In this document: positions 38,027 to 47,649 of the stretch, one piece after another
Position numbering within the stretch: position 1 is the stretch's first letter
Layout of the letters: each line of letters starts with the position of its first letter
Origin: an uncultured Pseudoteredinibacter sp.
GTDB lineage: Bacteria > Pseudomonadota > Gammaproteobacteria > Pseudomonadales > Cellvibrionaceae
Direction: 5' to 3'
Length of the DNA stretch: 64,000 bases
Assembly (NCBI RefSeq): GCF_947502065.1
Contig: NZ_CANMYE010000003.1
Location: forward strand, 372,001-436,000
Notes under the pieces: generated by a model
What the model was told of the DNA's origin: nothing
The model's input: only the letters and a program-made list of their open reading frames with translations
The model's database searches: none
Translations under genes and position numbers: made by a program

Positions 38027-39154
38027 ATGGATCAAGCACCAGACCTATTCGCCATGGGTATCCCCATATTCATGCTGCTGTTTTTGATAGAAATTATCGC
38101 CACCCTACTTCGCAAAAAAGACTGGTATCGCATAACAGACACCATCAACACCCTGTCTACCGGCGTATTAAACATTAGCAGTAACACGGTAAGTAAATTT
38201 GCCACCATAGCCATTTACAGCTTCTTCTTGCAGTTCGCCCCTAAGGAGCTGCCTAGCGAATCCATCTGGACATGGCTATTAGGCTTTATCGCCTACGACT
38301 TTTGCTATTACTGGAACCATCGCCTTGGGCACGAGCGCAATATCCTCTGGGCCGCGCATTCCGTGCACCATCAAAGCGAAGATTACAATTTAGCCACATC
38401 ATTTCGACAAACCAGCTTTAGCTGGGTTTTTAGCTGGATGTTTTATGTACCTATGGCGCTGGCCGGCATTCCTTTATATGTTTTTATTTTTGCGGGTACC
38501 CTAGATTTACTTTATCAATTTTGGATTCATACCCGACATATCCCCAAGCTCGGCTGGCTAGAAAAGTTTTTCGTTACACCTTCCGCCCACCGAGTGCACC
38601 ACGGTTGCAATGCCTGCTATATGGATAAAAACTACGGCGGTGTATTTATTATCTGGGATCGTTTATTTGGCACTTACCAAGAGGAACTCGACAAAGAACC
38701 CGTCGAATACGGAATTTCCACCCCCATCCGCAGCTGGAACCCCCTGTGGGCTAATGTGGTATTTTACCACCAGCTCGCCTTAGATGCTTGGCGCTGCAAC
38801 TCCTGGAAGGACAAATTACTCATCTGGTTTATGCCCACTGGCTGGCGCCCAAGTGATGTCGTTATAGAGTATCCACTGACAAAGCGAGACAAGAGCTATC
38901 AAAAGTTCGATGCTAAACCGACAATGCAATTGCAATGGTATTTTGCCATCCAGTTTTTTATTTTGATACTGGTGTTGATGCTATTTTTGTCGATTGCCGA
39001 TAAGCAGAGTATTTTATTTAACTCAATAGCTACTGGAGTGTTTGCTGTGAATGTTTATTGGATAGGAAGCTCTCTTGAGGATAAACCAAGAAAATACTTG
39101 AGAGAATTTTTGCGAATTAGTAGCTTAGCTGGACTCTATTTGATCTGGCCTTAA
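38027..39154 (+). CDS. Sterol desaturase / fatty acid hydroxylase family membrane protein
   Basis: The product is 375 residues with four or more membrane helices in the first half. The histidine clusters of the diiron hydroxylase family are intact: H98-R-L-G-H102, H111-S-V-H114-H115, and H188-R-V-H191-H192. The C-terminal 70 residues add two helices, resembling alkylglycerol-monooxygenase-like members. It acts on a lipid substrate in the membrane; which one is unknown. It sits between paaABCDE and paaGIJ, in opposite orientation to both, and is probably not part of the pathway. Confidence 0.88.
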   Translation: MDQAPDLFAMGIPIFMLLFLIEIIATLLRKKDWYRITDTINTLSTGVLNISSNTVSKFATIAIYSFFLQFAPKELPSESIWTWLLGFIAYDFCYYWNHRLGHERNILWAAHSVHHQSEDYNLATSFRQTSFSWVFSWMFYVPMALAGIPLYVFIFAGTLDLLYQFWIHTRHIPKLGWLEKFFVTPSAHRVHHGCNACYMDKNYGGVFIIWDRLFGTYQEELDKEPVEYGISTPIRSWNPLWANVVFYHQLALDAWRCNSWKDKLLIWFMPTGWRPSDVVIEYPLTKRDKSYQKFDAKPTMQLQWYFAIQFFILILVLMLFLSIADKQSILFNSIATGVFAVNVYWIGSSLEDKPRKYLREFLRISSLAGLYLIWP

Positions 39155-39175
39155 TTATAGAACAGCAGTTGAAAT

Positions 39176-39200
39176 GCGAAGTAGCGCTTAGCTACTCCGC
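39176..39200. terminator. Hairpin between convergent genes
   Basis: GCGAAGTAGC and GCTACTCCGC pair with one mismatch around GCTTA, in the 60-bp gap between the desaturase-family gene and paaJ. There is no strong U-tract on either strand. Confidence 0.45.
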
Positions 39201-39214
39201 ACTCCTTTAGCGCA

Positions 39215-40417
39215 TTAAACGCGCTCAATAATCAAAGCAATCCCCTGCCCCACACCAATACACATGGTGCACAACGCATATCGACCGCCAGTACGATGTA
39301 ACTGATACATGGCGGTTGTAACCAAGCGAGCACCGGACATGCCTAATGGATGACCCAAAGCAATCGCGCCACCATTTGGATTCACACGCACATCATCATC
39401 AGCAACACCCAACTCACGCAGGGTAGCTAAGCCTTGCGCTGCGAAGGCTTCATTAAGCTCAATCACATCCATATCATCGATGCTCAAGCCGGCTTTCTCT
39501 AAGACTTTCTTAGAGGCTGGCGCAGGCCCAATACCCATAATGCGAGGCTCAACACCGGCCGTCGCCATAGCAATAACTTTCGCTTTTGGCGTCAAGCCAT
39601 GTTGTTTTACGGCGTCCTCAGAGGCTACCAAAAGAGCACAAGCACCGTCATTTACACCCGAGGCATTACCTGCGGTCACGCTGCCACCTTCACGAAACGG
39701 AGCGCGTAATTTTGCTAAAGCTTCAATGCTGGTTTCACGCGGATGCTCATCTTTACCGACTACGATGGGATCGCCTTTACGTTGCGGGATGGTCACCGAA
39801 ACGATTTCATCATCAAAGCGACCTTCGCGCTGCGCTGCAGCAGCTTTTGTCTGACTCGCCAGAGCCATCTTATCCTGATCTTCACGGCTGACCTTAAAAT
39901 CTTCCGCCACGTTTTCCGCAGTTTCCGGCATTGAGTCGATGCCGTACTGAGATTTCATCTGCTTATTAACAAAACGCCAACCGATAGTGGTATCAAAAAT
40001 TTCAGCGTTACGGCTAAAGGCGGTTTCGGCCTTACCCATTACCATGGGCGCACGTGACATAGATTCGACGCCACCGGCAACGATCAAATCAGCTTCACCG
40101 GCCTTGATACTACGAGCCGCCATACCGACAGCATCCATTCCGGAGCCACACAGGCGATTGATGGTTGAGCCTGGAGCTTCAATCGGCAAACCTGCCAATA
40201 AGGCTGACATGCGAGCAACATTTCGGTTGTCTTCACCAGCCTGGTTGGCACAGCCGTAAAATACTTCGTCCAACTGGGTCCAATCAACGGACGGGTTTCT
40301 TTCCATTAAGGCCTGCATCGGCACCGCACCCAAATCATCAGTGCGAACTTTGGAAAGGCTGCCGCCATAGCGGCCAATTGGGGTTCGAATCGCGTCACAA
40401 ATAAATGCGTCTTTCAT
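39215..40417 (-). CDS. paaJ: PaaJ/PcaF, 3-oxoadipyl-CoA thiolase
   Basis: The product is 400 residues. Thiolase catalytic residues are visible: C90 (NRLCGSGMDAV), H356 (ALGHPLGMSGAR) and C386 (CTMCIGVGQG). Overall sequence (IRTPIGRYGGSLSKVRTDDL, YGCANQAGEDNRNVARM) matches the 3-oxoadipyl-CoA thiolase branch rather than FadA. It cleaves 3-oxoadipyl-CoA to succinyl-CoA and acetyl-CoA, the last step of phenylacetate degradation. It is 30 nt after paaI in a paaG-paaI-paaJ run. Confidence 0.93.
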   Translation of the reverse strand: MKDAFICDAIRTPIGRYGGSLSKVRTDDLGAVPMQALMERNPSVDWTQLDEVFYGCANQAGEDNRNVARMSALLAGLPIEAPGSTINRLCGSGMDAVGMAARSIKAGEADLIVAGGVESMSRAPMVMGKAETAFSRNAEIFDTTIGWRFVNKQMKSQYGIDSMPETAENVAEDFKVSREDQDKMALASQTKAAAAQREGRFDDEIVSVTIPQRKGDPIVVGKDEHPRETSIEALAKLRAPFREGGSVTAGNASGVNDGACALLVASEDAVKQHGLTPKAKVIAMATAGVEPRIMGIGPAPASKKVLEKAGLSIDDMDVIELNEAFAAQGLATLRELGVADDDVRVNPNGGAIALGHPLGMSGARLVTTAMYQLHRTGGRYALCTMCIGVGQGIALIIERV

Positions 40418-40447
40418 AATATCCTCAAACTAGAGCTATTGCTTTTA

Positions 40448-40918
40448 TCAGTCTTCGCTGCCTTCAATAACGGCGCCGCGAATTTTGTATGATTTGCCAC
40501 GAAACAGAGCTAGCAACGTTTCGTCTTGATTAAACACAGAAATATCGTAGCAGCCCGTACGCCCTGCTAGAGAGCGCTCTTCAGCTACGGCTCGCAGTAC
40601 ATCGCCTTCACGCCCAGGAGCCAAATACTCAATTGAACAACCTGCGGCTACAGTATTTTGATTACGGCTATTGCAGGCGTAAGCAAAGGCGGTATCGGCC
40701 AGCGCAAACAAATAACCACCATGGCAAGTTGCATGACCATTTAGCATACGATGCTGCACGGTCATTTTTAGCTCCGCCTTACCCGCTGACATGGTAATAA
40801 TTTCTATTCCCATATCTTGTGCGGCAGGCTCGCGATCAAACAATGTTTTGGCTGATGCCCAAGCTAATTCATCAGGGCTCATTGCTGCTACATCTGCTGC
40901 AGAATATTGATCAGCCAT
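40448..40918 (-). CDS. paaI: PaaI, hydroxyphenylacetyl-CoA thioesterase
   Basis: The product is 156 residues. The hotdog-fold signature MLNGHATCHGGYLFALADTA is that of PaaI-type thioesterases, with the catalytic Asp in ALADTAFA. It rescues CoA from dead-end aryl-CoA intermediates. The gap to paaG is only 1 nt. Confidence 0.93.
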   Translation of the reverse strand: MADQYSAADVAAMSPDELAWASAKTLFDREPAAQDMGIEIITMSAGKAELKMTVQHRMLNGHATCHGGYLFALADTAFAYACNSRNQNTVAAGCSIEYLAPGREGDVLRAVAEERSLAGRTGCYDISVFNQDETLLALFRGKSYKIRGAVIEGSED

Positions 40919-40919
40919 A

Positions 40920-41717
40920 CTAACAACCTTTGAATTCTGGCTTACGCTTTTCTTTAAAAGCCGCTACGCCTTCTTTGTAATCTTCGGTACGTCCGCCAAT
41001 ACGCATATATTCTTTTTCTAACTCTAGCTGCTCATGCAAACTGTTAGAGGTAGATTCACGCAAGGCGCGCTTGGTCATCGCCAAACCCTTAGTCGGTTGG
41101 CTAGCGAAATGGGTAGCTAAGCCCATGGCTTTTTCCATAAGAGCATCATCTTCCACACACTCCCAGATTAAACCCCATTTTTCAGCTTGCTCAGCCGATA
41201 GTTTGTCACCTAATAACGCTAAGCCTTTTGCTCGCGCCAAGCCCACCAAACGTGGCAACGCCCAAGTACCACCGGAATCTGGAATCAAGCCAATCTTGCA
41301 GAAGGCTTGAATAAAGCTTGCGCTCTTGCCTGCCAAAACGATATCGCAGGCCAGTGCAATGCTTGCACCTGCACCGGCGGCAACGCCATTAACTGCACAA
41401 ACTACCGGCATTTCTAGGTTGTGTATTGAGCGAATAAGAGGGTTGTAGTTTTTCTCTACCGAATCGCCAAGATCAGGCATCTGGCCATCGGCCGAAACAG
41501 AACGATCGCCTAGATCTTGACCCGCACAAAAGCCACGGCCGTTAGCTGTAATCAATAAGCAGCGAGCCTCACCACCGGTACGCACCTCAGTTATGGCTTG
41601 GCGCACCTCTTCATGCATTTGGGTATTGAAGCTATTTAGGTTATCGGGACGATTCAGTTTTAGAACCGCAACACCATCATTGATGGAGAATTCAATGGTT
41701 TCAAAGCTCATGCTCAC
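40920..41717 (-). CDS. paaG: PaaG, ring-epoxide isomerase (crotonase family)
   Basis: The product is 265 residues. Crotonase fold with oxyanion-hole segments ANGRGFCAGQDL and GVAAGAGASIALACD; the catalytic Asp lies in GLIPDSGGTWALPRL. It isomerises the 1,2-epoxide to the oxepin-CoA. It is the first gene of paaGIJ, with GAGGAGTGAGC before the ATG. The ring-opening and beta-oxidation partners (paaZ, paaF, paaH) and the ligase paaK are not in this window. Confidence 0.95.
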   Translation of the reverse strand: MSMSFETIEFSINDGVAVLKLNRPDNLNSFNTQMHEEVRQAITEVRTGGEARCLLITANGRGFCAGQDLGDRSVSADGQMPDLGDSVEKNYNPLIRSIHNLEMPVVCAVNGVAAGAGASIALACDIVLAGKSASFIQAFCKIGLIPDSGGTWALPRLVGLARAKGLALLGDKLSAEQAEKWGLIWECVEDDALMEKAMGLATHFASQPTKGLAMTKRALRESTSNSLHEQLELEKEYMRIGGRTEDYKEGVAAFKEKRKPEFKGC

Positions 41718-42132
41718 TCCTCATTATTCTTCTGACAAGACAGCCACAGGGCGGCCAAATTAGCTAGGGCCTGTTAACACTAATGCGGCCGTCACTGCCG
41801 AACTTATTTCTTCGATTCGGCAAGGCGGGGTGAGCGTATTGTGGTCATTCCACTATAGCGAGCACTAACACAGCCGAGCGATGAAATAAGTCGGCCCGAA
41901 GGGTTAGGCTAAAATCGCCTTACTCGGTATTGCTCGTTGCTTATTTGGAGCGACCAAACCACGCGCCTCGCACCTTGATTAAGGCGATTTTAGCTCTAAC
42001 AGTGATGGCCGAATTAGTGTTAACAGGCCCTAGACACTTAGATTACACATAAAGATACAAAAATGATAGAGATATTATTTTTTGCGTATCACTTTGGGCA
42101 GACAAGCTACAAGGAATAGGGAAACAGCTATC
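41718..42132. other. Intergenic region carrying MITE-like element
   Basis: This is a 415-bp gap between paaG and the AraC-family gene. It is occupied largely by the MITE-like element at 41765-42032, which lies 47 bp upstream of the paaG start, so any paaG promoter must lie in or beyond the element or in these 47 bp. Confidence 0.6.
41765..42032 (-). mobile_element. MITE-like element, copy 2 (inverted relative to copy 1)
   Basis: Arms 41765-41797 and 42000-42032 are 33-bp inverted repeats with two mismatches, the same sequence as in copy 1. Read on the minus strand the whole 268 bp aligns with 11250-11534 at roughly 90 percent identity by eye; copy 1 has about 17 extra bases near 11385-11402. 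Both internal hairpins are kept. No coding frame is shared. Confidence 0.8.
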
Positions 42133-43089
42133 TTAGCCGTTTTTCAATTGATGTCGTTGGCGATACTGCCTAGGCGTTAAGTCGAAACTGGATTTGAACA
42201 CCCTATTGAAGTGGGATGCATCATTGAAGCCCCAGCGAAAGGCAATCTCAGTAATGGTGTAGATATCCATTGCTGGGTCATCAAGACAGCTCTTACAGGC
42301 TTCTACCCTTTCACGCTGGATATAACGCGATACAGAGGTGTTTTCATCATTGAAGAGCATGTGCAGATAGCGTGTACTGATATCATGGGCCTTAGCTATC
42401 CAATCAGGACACAAGCGGGAATCCCCAAGATGCTTGCGGATAAAGGCCTTAATTCGAAATAGGTGCTCAGTTTTAACGCCATCATTATCGAGACGAGGAT
42501 TGGTTTGACCATGCTCTAAAGCCGTCGCCAACAGATCGAAGACATTGTTTTCTAACTTAGAGGCCAGTAACGGGTCCATATTATCAAGCATGGGCCCCAT
42601 GCTGTGTACCATCTGGCTGAGCAAGCCATTAGCCCCCACATTAGCTGCCATACGCTGCCCTAGAAAGCTATCAGGCTCACGCACCGCTTGGCGAAGCGCG
42701 TCCTGTGGAACCGCTAACACGATTTGACGATAGTGGTCAGGGAAATGTAACTCGTAGGGTTCTGTATTACTGCACAGCACAAAGTCGCCGGGGCGAAGGT
42801 GGGCTTCTTGTCCACGCTGCCTTACCAAACCCTCTCCAGATGATTGGAATTTTACCAGGTACTGAGGACTGTCAATGGTGGACATATGGGCTTTGCGGCG
42901 GAATACATTTATAGCGCTGCTGGTGATATCCACAACACCCAGCTTACTCATTTCACGGGCTTGAATTCTACTTTGAAAGCCATTCGCACTGCTTTGCTCA
43001 ACCGGCACACAGCTCATATCGCAAAAGGTTGTGCTGACATGATTTTGGAAGCTATCGAAGCTTTCTAGGGTTTCGATATGTGTGGACAT
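42133..43089 (-). CDS. AraC-family regulator with AraC-binding-like N-terminal domain
   Basis: The product is 318 residues. The N-terminal half (about 35-200) resembles the AraC-binding-like domain of FeaR-type regulators (KAHMSTIDSPQYLVKFQSSG, HLRPGDFVLCSNTEPYEL). Residues 210-315 form the double HTH (WIAKAHDISTRYLHMLFN, ITEIAFRWGFNDASHFNRVF, SFDLTPRQYRQ). FeaR-like proteins often control aromatic or amine catabolism; control of the adjacent paaGIJ genes is possible but not shown. Confidence 0.88.
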   Translation of the reverse strand: MSTHIETLESFDSFQNHVSTTFCDMSCVPVEQSSANGFQSRIQAREMSKLGVVDITSSAINVFRRKAHMSTIDSPQYLVKFQSSGEGLVRQRGQEAHLRPGDFVLCSNTEPYELHFPDHYRQIVLAVPQDALRQAVREPDSFLGQRMAANVGANGLLSQMVHSMGPMLDNMDPLLASKLENNVFDLLATALEHGQTNPRLDNDGVKTEHLFRIKAFIRKHLGDSRLCPDWIAKAHDISTRYLHMLFNDENTSVSRYIQRERVEACKSCLDDPAMDIYTITEIAFRWGFNDASHFNRVFKSSFDLTPRQYRQRHQLKNG

Positions 43090-43210
43090 AGGGCTTTCTC
43101 ACGCTAGAGCTCGCCGGCTCAGACATGGCTGATCCGCGAGCTATTATAAGCTTCAGCATTGTGAAACTTTTATTATATAGCGTTAATACTGTCAGAATGA
43201 CGCCTTCGGG

Positions 43211-43314
43211 TCTAGTCACTTTACCTGTAAAGTGACCAAAGTCGAGCCAAAATTTAATCAGCCAACAGGCCAGCACTGCCTGTTGGGCAGCCCGATAAGG
43301 AGCGCTCGACTAGA
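43211..43314. repeat. Nested inverted repeats (structured intergenic element)
   Basis: Three nested pairings are visible: GTCACTTTAC (43215-43224) with GTAAAGTGAC (43227-43236); CCAACAGGC (43262-43270) with GCCTGTTGG (43278-43286); and AGTCGAGC (43240-43247) with GCTCGACT (43304-43311). An outer TCTAGTC/GACTAGA pair (43211-43217, 43308-43314) competes with the last. It lies between a receptor gene's 3' end and the AraC-family start, so it may be a terminator region, an operator or a mobile palindrome. Confidence 0.6.
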
Positions 43315-43344
43315 ACTTAAATAATCTGCCAAAGCTATGCCAAA

Positions 43345-45792
43345 CTAAAAATGATAGGCGCCTTGCAGGCCAATTGTGCGGCCTGGCTCAGGAGTATGGC
43401 CATGCGTTCCCCCCAAGATAGGCACATCAAACTTAAACATCGCAACTTCCTCATCTGTTAGGTTGTGCCCATACAAACTTAACTCCCAACCATTGCGCAG
43501 CCCTTTTAAGCTCACCCTACTGTTTACTTTGCTGTAGCTATCTTGGATGTCGACCGGATCATTATCGCCATCTAAGGAATATTCAGCGGAATAATTTATA
43601 TTGGCTGTCCAGAAAAGCTCCCATTCGGGGCTTAATTGGTTTTGATAATTCAGACTTAAGCTGGCAGATTGATCAGGGGCATAATTCGTCGTTTGACCAG
43701 ACTGATCGTTTTCACCATTCAAACCACAGGCGGCGCCGACACGATCAATTTGCAAGGCTGTACACGGGGCATCAACAAAGCTGTCATATTGAGCATCAAG
43801 TAAGGCTATCGAAAAATCCATTCTCCAAGCTGCATTTATTTGCCAAGCCAAATCCAATTCTAGACCTTGGATGGTCGACTCGGCGGCATTACTTACGGCA
43901 AATGAGAGCCCCTTGAAAACAGAGACTTGCTGATTCTCATACTGGCTTCTGAACAAGGCCCAATTGGCTCTGAGACGACCGTCCATTAATTCGTGTTTAC
44001 CACCAAACTCCAAAGCAAGCACCTCTTCATCGTCAAACTCAAAATCATCATTTGGCACAGTACAAACGCTTACGCAATTATCAGCACCGGCGTCAGCTGG
44101 TCTACCATTATCGGAAGCACTAAAACCACCGCTTTTGAAGCCTTCAGATGCCGATAAATACAACATATCCTGATCGCTTACTTGCCACTGCAGCTGCATC
44201 GAGGGCAACCACTTATCAGTAGATCTTGATTCATTAAAGTTCCTTGCCCAGCCGTCAAAGAAAGTCCCTTGAATTGCCGCACCGACAGGATTACTGCTTG
44301 GTGTATTTAAGCCATCTATGCTGTCATTTAAAAAAGTAATGGCACGAACATCTTTGTCCTCATTGGTATATCTCAAACCAATATTGAGCAACCACTGTTC
44401 AGCAAGTTGCCAGCTAAGTTGAGTGAAAAAAGCCCAAGCCTGAGTATCTAAACGATAATCCGTATTTCTCGCGGTAATGTCAGGACTGTAAGCTCCTGCG
44501 GTAATATCGGTCATCAATGAACGATTGGGGCTGCCGGTTAAGGGTTGATAAAAACCACCTAAGGTAAAATCAACACCAATATGGCGCTGGTATTCCAATT
44601 TTTGTTTTTCGAAGTAGGCCCCGACAAGATAATTAAGCGGGCCATCATTTTTACTTAAGAGACGAAACTCTTGGGAAAACTGCTGAAAATCTTGATCGTC
44701 ATCGCGATTAATAAAAGTAAAAGGAAGCCAGTCCGCATCCATTCCATCTAAGTAGTCATAGGCTGAAAAAGCGCTAATCGAAACGAGTTGATGCTGCACC
44801 CCGTCGTAACTGAATTTGAGTTGTGCATTATGAATATTATTTTCGCTGCCATCTGGCTTATTACCAAGAGACAAACTGCTCTTGTCGTTGCCCAAACCAG
44901 AATCTCGATAGGCGGTAAATTCTTCTTCAGCAAAGGATGCCAATTCAGGGAAAAACACATTGACTACACCGTAGGCGGTCAGCGCAAAGCCATTGGAATT
45001 TGGAAACTTTACAGGCAAATCTTTAGGGCTTAAATATTCATAGATATAGCCTTTAGCCCCTACCCTAGAAAAATCTGCGTAGCTGTATTTAAACTGAGCC
45101 TCTATCTCATCACTCACTTTCCAATTTGTCGTCCAGCGAATATAGGTTTCTTCAGTTGCAGGCTCATCCCGATTCAAAAATTTGTTTTCAATGAAACCGT
45201 CACTTTGCTTAACCCTAGCTGCGAATCTCATGGATAGGTCATCAGATAAAGCTCCGCTAAGAATTAAGTCTCCACCATAACCTTTTGGGTCTTCATAGCT
45301 GAGCGATAGCTTTCCATTAAACTCTTCGCCGTAATCAGCCGAAGCGGTAATGATATTAACTGCACCGGCAATCGTGTTTTTACCAAACAAGGTACCCTGT
45401 GGTCCGCGAAGCACCTCGACCCTCTCGATATCAAACAGGGGAGCTCGATATTGCCGTCCTCGCCCCATGTAAACCGAATCAATATACATACCCACTGATT
45501 GCTCAAAGGCTTGATTGTTTCCGGAGCCGACACCCCGCATAAAGATATTAGTATGGACAACACCTTCGCCAATAGTCAGGTTGGGCACATAAGACGAAAG
45601 AGATACCATGTCGGATATACCGAGAACATCAAGCTTAGCGCTATTTAAAGCCAATACGGAAACCGGCACATCTTGAAGGGATTGCTCGCGCTTCTGAGCA
45701 GATACAATAACTTCTTCCAGAATATCGCTTGCATATGAGACTTGAAAAGTGACGCTGGCGAAAAGCCCTAAACCAATATATTTTTTAAGCAT
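43345..45792 (-). CDS. TonB-dependent receptor, substrate unknown
   Basis: The product is 815 residues from the ATG ending at 45792, which has GTGGGA upstream and gives a regular signal peptide (MLKKYIGLGLFASVTFQVSYA); a start at 45816 adds eight residues. The TonB box region reads ILEEVIVSAQKREQSLQDVP, followed by the plug (RGVGSGNNQAFEQSVGMYID, EVLRGPQGTLFGKNTIAGAVN) and a barrel ending GLQGAYHF. This type is abundant in marine and sphingomonad-like heterotrophs for uptake of organic substrates rather than siderophores. No Fur box is seen upstream. Confidence 0.92.
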   Translation of the reverse strand: MLKKYIGLGLFASVTFQVSYASDILEEVIVSAQKREQSLQDVPVSVLALNSAKLDVLGISDMVSLSSYVPNLTIGEGVVHTNIFMRGVGSGNNQAFEQSVGMYIDSVYMGRGRQYRAPLFDIERVEVLRGPQGTLFGKNTIAGAVNIITASADYGEEFNGKLSLSYEDPKGYGGDLILSGALSDDLSMRFAARVKQSDGFIENKFLNRDEPATEETYIRWTTNWKVSDEIEAQFKYSYADFSRVGAKGYIYEYLSPKDLPVKFPNSNGFALTAYGVVNVFFPELASFAEEEFTAYRDSGLGNDKSSLSLGNKPDGSENNIHNAQLKFSYDGVQHQLVSISAFSAYDYLDGMDADWLPFTFINRDDDQDFQQFSQEFRLLSKNDGPLNYLVGAYFEKQKLEYQRHIGVDFTLGGFYQPLTGSPNRSLMTDITAGAYSPDITARNTDYRLDTQAWAFFTQLSWQLAEQWLLNIGLRYTNEDKDVRAITFLNDSIDGLNTPSSNPVGAAIQGTFFDGWARNFNESRSTDKWLPSMQLQWQVSDQDMLYLSASEGFKSGGFSASDNGRPADAGADNCVSVCTVPNDDFEFDDEEVLALEFGGKHELMDGRLRANWALFRSQYENQQVSVFKGLSFAVSNAAESTIQGLELDLAWQINAAWRMDFSIALLDAQYDSFVDAPCTALQIDRVGAACGLNGENDQSGQTTNYAPDQSASLSLNYQNQLSPEWELFWTANINYSAEYSLDGDNDPVDIQDSYSKVNSRVSLKGLRNGWELSLYGHNLTDEEVAMFKFDVPILGGTHGHTPEPGRTIGLQGAYHF

Positions 45793-46028
45793 TTTTAATC
45801 CCACAGAAATTTTCATTTCACACTGCCAAGCCCCGAGATCAGTGAGTCGCTTTAGTATAGATGCAATTCCATTGGGCGCATTATGTAAGAATATTTGACG
45901 TGTAAGAAGGGAATTAAAACGTAATCAGGAAGGATTAAAAAAACAGAGGAAGGCCATCAAAAAACCAAACTAAAGCATCAGGATATATTCGATTTGTATA
46001 TCGGTATGCCCATCCATAAGTGTGGCAA

Positions 46029-46053
46029 GGGTATGGCACCGGAAACCATACCC
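46029..46053 (-). terminator. Hairpin downstream of chemoreceptor gene
   Basis: GGGTATGG and CCATACCC form a perfect 8-bp stem with a 9-nt loop, 15 nt past the chemoreceptor stop in its direction of transcription. It lacks a U-tract. Confidence 0.45.
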
Positions 46054-46068
46054 CTGCAATTTCATATT

Positions 46069-47649
46069 TTAACGACTTAGGCGACGATTACGCTCCCAGA
46101 AAAATTCCGAAAGATAATGCAAACCCCTGGCCGATTGGTCGATCTCTTTACTTTCATTGTCGGATGTCTCGGCAGCTTTCAAATTGGTTTCTGAAATATC
46201 CCGAATGTGAGTTACGCTGCGACTAATATCATCGGAAACATTTGATTGCTGCTCTACAGCTGACGATATTTGTTGATTCATGCCGTTAATATTATTAATA
46301 GATTTTTCAATGGCTTCTAGGGACTGCACAGCCTGCATTCCTTTTTCCATACACTCGCTAGCCTGCGCTATACCTTGCCCCATCATATTAACCGACTCTT
46401 TTGTACTGCTTTGCAAAGCAACAATCATCGATTCGATTTGAGCCGTTGAATCCTGCGTTCGATTGGCTAAGGTACGCACTTCTTCAGCAACCACGGCAAA
46501 ACCACGCCCCATTTCACCGGCTCTAGCCGCTTCAATGGCGGCATTTAAAGCCAGTAAATTGGTTTGCTCAGCAACGTTCTTAATAACATCCAATATTGAA
46601 CTGATATTATTTCCGTCTTGCTCCACTTTATTTAAAGAACTGGAGACACTTTCCATTTCATTTTTAAACGATTCAATAAGCGACTGAGTATCTTCCACTA
46701 CCGACTTACCAGACAGAGCTGATTCTCTAGCGTCCATGGCTGAATCTGCTGCTAACTGAGCATTGCTTGCAACCTCCTGAATGCTAGCGCTCATTTGATT
46801 TGCTGCCGTCGCTACTGAATCTGTTTCGGAAAACTGCTTACGAGTCTCATCCTTGCTCTGCTTTAGCAAGTCACTTACATAACTCGATTTCTTCTGAAAG
46901 TCTTTAGAGGTAGCCTGCATCCTTCCAATTAGGCCTGAAGCTTCCGAGCGTAACATTTGCAAAGCAAATGATATCGCCCCGGCATCATCCTGCCTTCCAG
47001 TATAGATATAACGAGCAAGCTCATCTTCAGAGACAGCTTTACATTCCTCAATCGCATTAATGATAGGCTTGTTGCAGACATATAAACCTGCGGAAAAGCA
47101 CAACATAGTTACAACAGCTAACATCAACGCTTGCACTATGGAGATTGGAAAAAATACCCCAGCTATACCTGCACACAGCAAGCTGATCAAACCCAAGGTA
47201 GCTAAGTTTTTTGACCTTGTGGATAGATAAAAGGGTAAAGAACCACCATTGTTGATCTTGGCATAGCTGTCCTTAGCGCGGGCAATCACCTCAGGCTTAG
47301 CTTTTTGTCGTACAGACTGATATTCAATATCATCGCCGTTAACAATCGGAATTGCGTAAGCATCTACCCAATAGTAACTGCCGTCCTTGCAGCGATTTTT
47401 AACGATACCCTTCCAAGACCTATTATCCTTGAGGCTAGACCAAAGCCCTGCGAACGCGGCGGGTGGCATCTCGGGATGGCGAACAATATTGTGATCCTCA
47501 CCAATAAGCTCTTCTTCTTCAAAGCCGCTGATTTTAATAAAATCATCGTTTACATATCTGATCTTGCCCTGAAAATCCGTCGTCGACAAAATATTCGATG
47601 ACTCATTTAGAACAATTTCATTGTCATTAATTGGTAAATTTTTTCTCAT
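46069..47649 (-). CDS. PAS-domain methyl-accepting chemotaxis protein (Aer-like)
   Basis: This 526-residue protein has an N-terminal PAS domain (about 15-125; [48 protein letters not shown]) like that of the redox/aerotaxis sensor Aer. Two close hydrophobic segments follow at about 148-190. The signalling domain carries the universal hairpin tip [20 protein letters not shown] at about 360-380. It has no periplasmic ligand domain, so it probably senses a cytoplasmic redox or metabolic state. It lies between two receptor genes, all on the same strand. Confidence 0.92.
   Translation of the reverse strand: MRKNLPINDNEIVLNESSNILSTTDFQGKIRYVNDDFIKISGFEEEELIGEDHNIVRHPEMPPAAFAGLWSSLKDNRSWKGIVKNRCKDGSYYWVDAYAIPIVNGDDIEYQSVRQKAKPEVIARAKDSYAKINNGGSLPFYLSTRSKNLATLGLISLLCAGIAGVFFPISIVQALMLAVVTMLCFSAGLYVCNKPIINAIEECKAVSEDELARYIYTGRQDDAGAISFALQMLRSEASGLIGRMQATSKDFQKKSSYVSDLLKQSKDETRKQFSETDSVATAANQMSASIQEVASNAQLAADSAMDARESALSGKSVVEDTQSLIESFKNEMESVSSSLNKVEQDGNNISSILDVIKNVAEQTNLLALNAAIEAARAGEMGRGFAVVAEEVRTLANRTQDSTAQIESMIVALQSSTKESVNMMGQGIAQASECMEKGMQAVQSLEAIEKSINNINGMNQQISSAVEQQSNVSDDISRSVTHIRDISETNLKAAETSDNESKEIDQSARGLHYLSEFFWERNRRLSR

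Noticed and set aside
39480..40404. Several plus-strand frames within paaJ
   Set aside because: They are shadows of the thiolase coding sequence, with no starts, motifs or conservation.
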